In this document: positions 1 through 5,202 of the stretch, piece after piece | Layout: every line of letters begins with the position of its first letter | How positions within the stretch are numbered: position 1 is the stretch's first letter | Assembly (NCBI GenBank): GCA_021789565.1 | Contig: JAJYJL010000731.1 | Span: 1 to 5,202, forward strand | DNA from: Acidobacteriota bacterium | Lineage (GTDB): Bacteria > Acidobacteriota > Terriglobia > UBA7540 | Direction of reading: 5' to 3' | Length of the DNA: 5,202 nucleotides | Program-made: the position numbers and the translations under genes | Notes under the pieces: generated by a model | The model's input: only the letters and a program-made list of their open reading frames with translations | What the model was told of the DNA's origin: nothing | The model's database searches: none

Positions 1-195
1 GCCACAGTTCATATGCCACTGATCGGGACCGGCGAAGCAGGCGGCAACTGGAGGATCATCGAGGAGATTATTCGAGAGACGCTCGTTTCAAGGAGGATTC
101 CCGTCACGATCTACGAACTGCACCCCAGAAGCGCTGACTTTCCCGGCCAACCTTCCTTCGAATTCCCGAAGGGCATGCCAGACGAGCTAATTTGA
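1..195 (+). CDS. Macro-domain (ADP-ribose-binding) protein, C-terminal fragment
   Basis: This is the last 64 residues of a protein whose start lies left of the window; the frame is open from base 1, so the ATG at 13 is internal. The motif HMPLIGTGEAGGNW (fragment residues 4-17), then an amphipathic helix and the strand IPVTIYEL, match the end of macro domains of the ALC1/TARG1/DarG type: the glycine-rich loop that holds the distal ribose and phosphates, the conserved Trp, and the last helix and strand. Such domains bind ADP-ribose, and many remove it from protein or DNA. The last 25 or so residues form a polar, Pro-rich tail. Catalytic residues of the N-terminal part are not visible, so hydrolase activity cannot be judged. 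The stop lies 16 bases before the kinase-PurZ start, which implies co-transcription. With a candidate ADP-ribosyltransferase two genes downstream, an eraser or antitoxin role is attractive but inferred. Confidence 0.82.
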   Translation, partial: ATVHMPLIGTGEAGGNWRIIEEIIRETLVSRRIPVTIYELHPRSADFPGQPSFEFPKGMPDELI

Positions 196-198
196 TCC

Positions 199-205
199 GG
201 GGAAA
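199..205 (+). promoter_or_regulatory. Likely ribosome-binding site of the kinase-PurZ gene
   Basis: The purine run GGGGAAA ends six bases before the ATG at 212, a normal spacing. It sits directly against the alternative TTG at 206, too close to serve it. This favours the ATG at 212, two codons inside the longest open frame. The match to the anti-Shine-Dalgarno sequence is only partial. Confidence 0.45.
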
Positions 206-211
206 TTGCTT

Positions 212-1852
212 ATGGCATTTCAGATCCTCTTGCTCTCGGGTCCCGTCGCTTCCGGCAAGACGACGCTGTGGCAACAGCTCGCCCGCAACTTTCCGAGCGA
301 GCACATCCACGCGCTCAAGACGAAGGATCTGATTCGAGAATTGGCGTTGAAGAAACTGGGGCATGAACTGCCATCCGAACGCAGAGCGCTGCAAGATTGT
401 GGGGATCAGCTCGATCGCGATACCAAGGGCCGATGGGTCCGAGACGCCCTTATAAGCTTCGTGAGTCGCTGCATCAGTACCGAGGAGGCGCCCATCTTTG
501 TGGTAGATGCGGTACGCATTCGTGCTCAGATAAAGGCAATTCGTGAGGCGTATGGTTTTTCCGTCAAGCACATTCACCTCAAGGCGCCAGAGCACGAGTT
601 GGCCGAGCGATATAAACGACGCTGCAGCGACATGCAGGAACTGAGCTCATTTAAGGACCTCGAAAAGAACCCCACTGAGGCAGCAGTTCACGAACTTGAG
701 AAGATCGCCGATATAGTCGTCGATACCCAGGCATGTACACCTGACGATGTATTGGTCAAGACCGCAACCCACCTCGGCTTGTTTGCGCGAGAGTATGCAC
801 GCATCGTGGATGTCATAGTTGGCGGCCAGTACGGGAGCGAGGGCAAGGGTCACATTGCATCGTATCTGTCTAGAGAATATTCGGTGCTCGTCCGAGTGGG
901 AGGACCGAACGCCGGCCATAAGGTACTCTCACAAGATGGACCCTACGTTCATCATCAACTTCCATCAGGCACGCTTCGAAATCCGGCGGCCAAGTTGGTG
1001 ATCGCACCGGGCGCAGTGGTCAACCCCACTCTCTTGCTCAAGGAGATCCGCGAGTGCAAGGTTGACCACGAACGCCTTTCAATTGACCCTCAGGCAATGA
1101 TAATCACGCCGCGCGATTGCACGGCCGAGGCTGGGCTGCAACAGAGAATCAGTTCAACCGGACAGGGCGTGGGCGCCGCAACAGCACGTAGAATCTTGGA
1201 TCGGGGGAAACGGGTGCAACTTGCGAAAGATATACCGCAATTGCTCCCCTTCGTCCGTGAGACGTGGGAATTGCTGGAGCGCAGTTACAACTCGGGATGC
1301 CGTGTCCTGGTTGAAGGAACCCAAGGTACGGGGCTAAGCATCTTTCATGGCACATATCCTTACGTCACATCTCGCGACACCACCGTCAGTGGTTGTTTGT
1401 CAGAGGCGGGCATATCCCCAAGCAGGGTTCGCAAGACGATCATGGTGTGCCGGACATATCCGATCAGAGTAGAGAACCCAGCGGGCGGTACCTCTGGCCC
1501 GCTGCGCCAGGAGTTAGATTGGGACGAGATCGCGAGACGCGCAGAAGTGCCGATCACAGAAATAAAAACGAACGAGCGCACCTCGACAACCAATCGCCAG
1601 CGACGAGTCGGCGCTTTCGATTGGGTGCTCTTGAGGAAGAATTCAGCGCTGAATGGCCCGACGGATATCGCGATCACTTTTGCCGACTATCTGAATCCTT
1701 CTAACGCGGAGGCGCGTCGGTATGAGCAGCTCTCACCCGACACTATTCGCTTTATCGAAGAAGTCGAGCGCGTGGGTTCGGCTCCTGTCTCTTTGATTTC
1801 CACGCGCTTCGATTTCAGAAGCATCATCGACCGAAGAACGTGGCGATTATGA
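212..1852 (+). CDS. Fusion of dNMP-kinase-like domain and PurZ-like (adenylosuccinate-synthetase-family) enzyme
   Basis: The protein has 546 residues in two domains. Residues 1-190 resemble T4-type deoxynucleoside monophosphate kinases: Walker A GPVASGKTT (10-18), a helix with RRALQDCG (57-64) then GRWV (73-76), the strand FVVDAVR (96-102), and a late DIVVDT strand (167-172). Residues 199-546 are an adenylosuccinate-synthetase fold, which ligates aspartate to a purine nucleotide using an NTP. Visible motifs are the P-loop GGQYGSEGKG (204-213), NAGH (233-236, with the conserved catalytic His), STGQG (315-319), EGTQGTGLS (368-376), YPYVTSRDTT (382-391), YPIRV (416-420) and GGTSGP (425-430). Ser209 replaces the catalytic Asp of housekeeping PurA; Ser there, together with STGQG and the TSRD motif, is typical of PurZ-type enzymes that use dGMP. 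The TKLD base-recognition motif of PurA reads TFAD (489-492). The length exceeds PurA (about 430) because of the fused kinase. The stop overlaps the next start (ATGA). Family calls are firm; dGMP as substrate and 2-aminoadenine precursor as product are inferred. Confidence 0.88.
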   Translation: MAFQILLLSGPVASGKTTLWQQLARNFPSEHIHALKTKDLIRELALKKLGHELPSERRALQDCGDQLDRDTKGRWVRDALISFVSRCISTEEAPIFVVDAVRIRAQIKAIREAYGFSVKHIHLKAPEHELAERYKRRCSDMQELSSFKDLEKNPTEAAVHELEKIADIVVDTQACTPDDVLVKTATHLGLFAREYARIVDVIVGGQYGSEGKGHIASYLSREYSVLVRVGGPNAGHKVLSQDGPYVHHQLPSGTLRNPAAKLVIAPGAVVNPTLLLKEIRECKVDHERLSIDPQAMIITPRDCTAEAGLQQRISSTGQGVGAATARRILDRGKRVQLAKDIPQLLPFVRETWELLERSYNSGCRVLVEGTQGTGLSIFHGTYPYVTSRDTTVSGCLSEAGISPSRVRKTIMVCRTYPIRVENPAGGTSGPLRQELDWDEIARRAEVPITEIKTNERTSTTNRQRRVGAFDWVLLRKNSALNGPTDIAITFADYLNPSNAEARRYEQLSPDTIRFIEEVERVGSAPVSLISTRFDFRSIIDRRTWRL

Positions 1853-2526
1853 CATGTGCGTGCTTCTCGGTTCCTCAGCGCGCCGAAAGGAGGCTTTCTC
1901 TGCTGCCTGAACATTTTGCACGCCGACGGCCATACGTCTATCATCTTTCGCATCGAGATAATTTGCGTCATTTGCGTGAGACGGGTTGTTTGGTTCCAGC
2001 GGCGATCTTGATGGAGCGCGCGGGCCGTGCCGACCTTCTGCGGACCCCGAGGCGGGCCCACGAACGGGTGAGTGTCGATGGCCGGATAATCGCTCTTCGT
2101 GACCAAAGACCCCTGCGTAGGGGAAATGCTGGCCTGTCAAGGGGCTACGCCTTCGGAGACCTTGTCGAGAGCCTCAACCGTCGAGTTTTTTTCTGGCCTG
2201 GCGATAGGAATGGACCAATCGACTACGGCGTCCGCCATTTCGAGCATTACGAGCATGAACACCCCATAGTCCTGCGCGTTGGATTTGCCGCACTCGCTGC
2301 CTCGAATCCTTTAGTAGAGCCGCTCTTTTGCCGGTACAATTCGGGTTCGCCGCGGTGCTCGTATGGGAGGAGGAGTCCGCGTGGCCCGGGGACTTTCCTG
2401 ACGGCCGCAGCTTTCGACGGAACTCCTAACCAGGTTGTTGAGGTAACATTCGAAAACGAGATTGCATTGCCCCCTGGGACCGAGTTTGCAGGACAGCCTG
2501 GAGGACCATGGCGCTCGCTCTTCTAG
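1849..2526 (+). CDS. DUF7002-like protein, candidate DarT-type ADP-ribosyltransferase
   Basis: A 225-residue protein with no membrane segment or signal peptide. Residues 30-50 read as a DarT/ADP-ribosyltransferase-like opening, VYHLSHRDNL followed by a helix and a Gly (His32, His35, Asn38). Later come LRDQRPL (83-89), LNRRVFFW (109-116), NSGSPR (164-169), RGPGTF (178-183) and VVEVTFE (196-202), an order and spacing that I recognise from the DUF7002 family. By analogy with DarT, Glu198 near the end is the candidate catalytic glutamate; this residue assignment is inference. Members of the wider fold move ADP-ribose from NAD+ to DNA, RNA or protein. The ATG at 1849 overlaps the preceding stop by four bases (ATGA), suggesting translational coupling; a GTG at 1840 in the same frame would add three residues and is less likely. 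The macro domain upstream and the PurZ fusion between them suggest an effector or toxin role, unproved. The family assignment was made from memory of its motifs. Confidence 0.72.
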   Translation: MTCACFSVPQRAERRLSLLPEHFARRRPYVYHLSHRDNLRHLRETGCLVPAAILMERAGRADLLRTPRRAHERVSVDGRIIALRDQRPLRRGNAGLSRGYAFGDLVESLNRRVFFWPGDRNGPIDYGVRHFEHYEHEHPIVLRVGFAALAASNPLVEPLFCRYNSGSPRCSYGRRSPRGPGTFLTAAAFDGTPNQVVEVTFENEIALPPGTEFAGQPGGPWRSLF

Positions 2527-2581
2527 GAGGGGACGGAACTCGTAACAAAGAGAGCATCCAACGAGGCTCTTGCGCACGAAT
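2527..2581 (+). other. Short spacer before the AAA+ gene
   Basis: This is the only sizeable gap in the plus-strand cluster. A strong Shine-Dalgarno-like run, AGGAGGGG (2525-2532), overlaps the previous stop codon, but no start codon follows at usable distance. A small inverted repeat, AGAGC (2551-2555) with GCTCT (2566-2570), brackets ten bases. No convincing promoter boxes or terminator were seen, so read-through from the upstream genes is the simplest view. Confidence 0.4.
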
Positions 2582-4759
2582 ATGGAACCCAACGAACCCA
2601 CTGCGAATGCGCGCTCCGAATTGATCGGGGAACTCCGACAGCTTCGGACAGACGCACGGAGATTGAATAGTAGTTTGGTCGAACGTCTGAAACCTTTCCA
2701 AAAAGCCGATGGATCGTTCAAAACGCTTCCCGATTCGCGCAAAAACAAACAGCGCAAACAGACACCGGATATGAGCGTTGCGTCAACTTGCACTGTTTTG
2801 ATGGCCGCTCTTACTGCTGGAAAGCACGAGAGACAACACAAGCTCTTCGAAAGAAAGAGCGTCTCGGATATCTTTAAGCAAGCAGTGGTGAAAGCCAATT
2901 GGGGCAGCTCAGGACTGGAGGACGGAAATGCATTCACGACTGCCATTGTGGTCCGCACTGCCGGATATGTGGTTCAGGCAGAAGTTCTCTCTGCCAAGGA
3001 AGTCCAGAGCCTCAAGCATGCCTATTTCAGAGATAACGAACAGGTTGCTCGAAAGACGCTCAAGCAGATCGTCCAGTTCAAGGCCAATAGAGGGGAAGCC
3101 TCATTCGCCGTCGCACAGTACCCGCCGAAATCCACCCATGCGTACTGGTTCGTTGATGGTGCAATAGGCGCAGGTATCACCCTGCGAAAAACTACTTGGG
3201 AGAAGATTGCGTCATGGGCATCGACTGAGTTTCACCGTCAGCTCATCTACGTCTCAGCCGAAAACGACGCACTAATGGATCCTCCGTCACTGGCGATGGC
3301 GGCGTGCCTAATCAGGCGGATTAAGCGTTTGAGTGACGAAAACCGCGAATTAGCATCTTTGAGCAGAATGTTGCCGTCCTTGGTCGAACTCGAGTTTGGC
3401 ATCGAGCAGGTATTCGCTAGGCAGTCGGAATCTGGAATTTGGCACCGATACTTTCCGCTGTTCCACTTTCCGCGTGGAGGAGGAGCGGCTGATTATTGCT
3501 TTAGCTTCGAGTTTCTCGAAGCTATCCTTACTGAATTTGGTGCCTTCGTTCTGCGCAGTCCGGAGCTTCTACAGAGAGTCAAACGGATCATCCGATGGTG
3601 TGACACGCACGAACTAGAATTTACTGACGGCACAGGCACAAAGTACCGAGGCTGGAATTCGGGCGGCGAAGTCCGAAACCTTGCCTCGGGAAAGTCGGAG
3701 TCATGGGCAACCGCTAGCGTCCACATGTTTCTGACCCAACTCGACCGGAAGATCAGCGACCTACTTGACGAGCTTGTACTCAGGCGCTTTGGGATTGACC
3801 GACGGGCGGTGACCAAGTCCACGAAGAGATTTGACGACCTCATAGACGCGAACGTGCGCTTTTTCGGGGAGCGAACCACTTCCTTGAAGAAGGTGATCGA
3901 AGAAGAAATGCTCAGAGAAGCTAAAGCTCTGAATCCTGAGAAATTGATTAGAGAGGGCCTTAAGGTTCCACGCTCGGTCTTGTTATTCGGGCCGCCCGGT
4001 ACTTCGAAATCCCGCCTTGCGAGGGCAATGGCGGAGTATTTGGAGTGGCCACTCGTGACCATCACGCCCTCGGAATTCCTTGGTAAGGGCGTAGAGCAGG
4101 TTCACGCGCAGGTTGATGAACGCTTCCGCGATTTGATGGATCTCCGGAGAGCTGTCGTCTTCTTCGACGAAATGGATGCCTTGGCCCAAACTCGGGAGGG
4201 TGACGAGCAATCCGATGGCCGGGAGGCCTCCGACCTCGATATTACACGCCAGCTTCTTACGACTAGTATGCTTCCGAAACTGTCAAGTTTGTGGGGTCAA
4301 AAGCGGGTGATCTTCCTGATGGCAACGAATCACAAGCAACAGCTTGATCCTGCGATCACTCGACCGAATCGCTTCGATATGCTTCTTTGTGTTCCGCCTC
4401 CCCCATGGAAAAGCAAGAGTTCCGCTGAGAGTCTGGACGGAATTCTAAGGATTTCGGACCCAAGAAAAGTCGAACGAAAGCTCCGTCGATTGGCGCCTCT
4501 CAATTCTAAAACCGCCAGTCGTCTCAACGCCTTCACGGTTGCGGAAGTGGGAATCTTCCTCCATCATCTTCGCCGGACAATGAATCAACCCACGGTTTTG
4601 CAGGCCCTGGAGCAGTTCACTGACCGCCCAGAGTTCGCCAAGGCGGTGGAGAAGTGGGCGGAAATGAGTATCACACTCCGAAGCCAGGGGCAGACGATAA
4701 GAGAATTTGGTAAGGATTATAATGAATCGCGGCGACAATACTATCGGGAGGAGGAGTGA
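2582..4759 (+). CDS. AAA+ ATPase with helical, probably alpha/alpha-toroid N-terminal domain
   Basis: A 725-residue protein from the ATG at 2582; a TTG at 2570 would add four residues, and an in-frame stop at 2543 limits any longer start. Residues 1-400 are helical with repeated elements: DGSF then SVASTCTVLMAAL (43-77), WGSSG and NAFTTAIVV (107-124), SGIWHRY with a following helix (284-317), and ESWATASVHMFLTQL (373-387). This pattern of Gly/aromatic turns before S/T-A-rich helices recalls terpene-cyclase-like alpha/alpha toroids, but the DxDD or metal motifs of true cyclases are not evident, so it more likely binds a ligand or partner. Residues about 430-670 are a classic AAA module: Walker A GPPGTSKS (470-477, Lys476), Walker B VVFFDE (525-530), sensor-1 ATN (581-583) and TRPNRFD (593-599), with Arg594 and Arg597 as arginine-finger candidates. 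Such modules form ring oligomers that remodel proteins. The C-terminus is highly charged. Position suggests a sensor, regulator or unfoldase for the upstream enzymes; that is inference. Confidence 0.85.
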   Translation: MEPNEPTANARSELIGELRQLRTDARRLNSSLVERLKPFQKADGSFKTLPDSRKNKQRKQTPDMSVASTCTVLMAALTAGKHERQHKLFERKSVSDIFKQAVVKANWGSSGLEDGNAFTTAIVVRTAGYVVQAEVLSAKEVQSLKHAYFRDNEQVARKTLKQIVQFKANRGEASFAVAQYPPKSTHAYWFVDGAIGAGITLRKTTWEKIASWASTEFHRQLIYVSAENDALMDPPSLAMAACLIRRIKRLSDENRELASLSRMLPSLVELEFGIEQVFARQSESGIWHRYFPLFHFPRGGGAADYCFSFEFLEAILTEFGAFVLRSPELLQRVKRIIRWCDTHELEFTDGTGTKYRGWNSGGEVRNLASGKSESWATASVHMFLTQLDRKISDLLDELVLRRFGIDRRAVTKSTKRFDDLIDANVRFFGERTTSLKKVIEEEMLREAKALNPEKLIREGLKVPRSVLLFGPPGTSKSRLARAMAEYLEWPLVTITPSEFLGKGVEQVHAQVDERFRDLMDLRRAVVFFDEMDALAQTREGDEQSDGREASDLDITRQLLTTSMLPKLSSLWGQKRVIFLMATNHKQQLDPAITRPNRFDMLLCVPPPPWKSKSSAESLDGILRISDPRKVERKLRRLAPLNSKTASRLNAFTVAEVGIFLHHLRRTMNQPTVLQALEQFTDRPEFAKAVEKWAEMSITLRSQGQTIREFGKDYNESRRQYYREEE

Positions 4760-4760
4760 T

Positions 4761-5202
4761 CTAGTTGTGGGCACTTAGCGGGGGAGTTTCGTCCAATCCC
4801 GTGCGGCGGATAATGTCAGATAGCTTACTGTAATTTATGTTTGGCGATCGGGGAACAATGAGGTATTCCTCCCCGGGGGTCCCAAGCGGGATATACTTGC
4901 CTGCGAGAAAGTAAAGGCCAACCAAGGCCGATGTTATTGCGTCCACTTCGTCGTGGGACACAGGACCCGTCGTATATTCTCCAGTGATGCCATGCCTTGC
5001 CATCCCGTGCTTTAGCTCTTCGAGGCTCGCGCCCTTGCGCCGGATCCAAAGGATGTCTTGTGCAGCGCCGGGATAGCTTTCGATAACTTTCAGCCCTTCC
5101 CGGCGCAGGTCGTTCGCCAGCTTGATGCCCCGGCGAGTTAACGTCTCCATGGTCGGTAGTAGACACCAGAATACCGATATGCCCATTCTCTTTAGTGCCA
5201 AT
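4761..5202 (-). CDS. DUF429 family protein, C-terminal fragment
   Basis: This minus-strand gene enters from the right edge; about 146 residues are visible, ending at a TAG one base from the AAA+ stop. The frame is open to the edge, and the TTG at its end is probably an internal Leu codon rather than a start. Recognisable DUF429 features, in fragment numbering, are TRRGIKLANDLRREG (22-36), the strand VIESYPGAA (39-47) and HDEVDAITSAL (83-93), followed by a strand-rich tail ending EEYLIVP (111-117). DUF429 is predicted to have an RNase H-like fold and has been proposed to be a nuclease; it has no settled biochemical role. The N-terminal part with the first acidic residues is outside the window. 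It is convergent with the AAA+ gene, so it is transcribed separately and may be a neighbour rather than a component of the system. No terminator is visible at the junction. Confidence 0.8.
   Translation of the reverse strand, partial: LALKRMGISVFWCLLPTMETLTRRGIKLANDLRREGLKVIESYPGAAQDILWIRRKGASLEELKHGMARHGITGEYTTGPVSHDEVDAITSALVGLYFLAGKYIPLGTPGEEYLIVPRSPNINYSKLSDIIRRTGLDETPPLSAHN

Noticed and set aside
1840..1851. GTG at 1840 as the start of the DUF7002-like gene.
   Set aside because: The ATG at 1849 makes the common ATGA overlap, and the three extra residues add no conserved feature; it cannot be fully excluded.
212..1852. Reading the gene as the ordinary housekeeping purine gene purA.
   Set aside because: The fused kinase domain, Ser in place of the catalytic Asp, the STGQG and TSRD motifs and the non-purine-operon neighbours all argue against it.
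2186..2193. T-rich run forming a U UUU UUC slippery heptamer in the DUF7002-like gene, a possible -1 frameshift site.
   Set aside because: It simply encodes the conserved Val-Phe-Phe-Trp motif, the zero frame continues with recognisable family motifs to the stop, and no strong downstream stem was seen.
2551..2570. Inverted repeat AGAGC/GCTCT as a terminator or regulatory hairpin.
   Set aside because: A five-base stem with a ten-base loop and no U tract is too weak; pairs of this size arise by chance.
3493..4065. Long minus-strand open frames such as this one and those at 104-595 and 2311-2958.
   Set aside because: Each lies opposite clear protein motifs on the plus strand, and their translations are low-complexity Ser/Arg-rich shadows with no family features.
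4765..4833. Small plus-strand open frame of 22 codons from a TTG behind the purine-rich run at 4746-4756.
   Set aside because: The purine run is explained by the Arg-Glu-Glu-Glu codons at the end of the AAA+ gene, the frame is antisense to DUF429 and the peptide has no recognisable character.

Overview
The window holds a compact plus-strand cluster of four genes (the first cut by the left edge) followed by a convergent minus-strand gene cut by the right edge. In order they are: the C-terminal end of a macro-domain (ADP-ribose-binding) protein; a fusion of a phage-type deoxynucleoside monophosphate kinase with a PurZ-like adenylosuccinate-synthetase-fold enzyme; a small DUF7002-like protein that resembles DarT-type ADP-ribosyltransferases; a 725-residue protein with a helical, probably alpha/alpha-toroid N-terminal half and a classic AAA+ ATPase C-terminal half; and, on the other strand, a DUF429 (RNase H-fold) protein fragment. 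Coding density is close to complete and base composition is moderately GC-rich by eye. The genes are bacterial in style, with short gaps, an ATGA overlap and TTG/GTG alternative starts, but nothing fixes the genus. No RNA genes, insertion sequences, CRISPR repeats, attachment sites or convincing terminators were seen.

Layout: macro gene (1-195) is followed after 16 bases by the kinase-PurZ gene (212-1852), whose stop overlaps the start of the DUF7002-like gene (1849-2526). A 55-base spacer leads to the AAA+ gene (2582-4759). One base separates that stop from the stop of the DUF429 gene (4761-5202, minus). The first three genes look like one transcriptional unit, and the fourth probably belongs to it.

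How the genes may work together (inference): a candidate ADP-ribosyltransferase and a candidate ADP-ribose eraser flank an enzyme expected to act on purine deoxynucleotides, and an ATPase that could sense or remodel follows. The synthetase half carries Ser where housekeeping PurA has its catalytic Asp (GSEGKG instead of GDEGKG). That substitution marks the phage PurZ enzymes, which join aspartate to dGMP on the way to 2-aminoadenine (Z) nucleotides. The kinase half resembles the T4-type dNMP kinase family, so both halves point to deoxynucleotides. This is a plausible uncharacterised nucleotide/ADP-ribose conflict (anti-phage or toxin-antitoxin-like) system. No function is proved by sequence alone. 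The macro/DUF7002 pair could be a DarTG-like toxin-antitoxin pair, with the PurZ-kinase either protecting the host or making a modified nucleotide used in the response.
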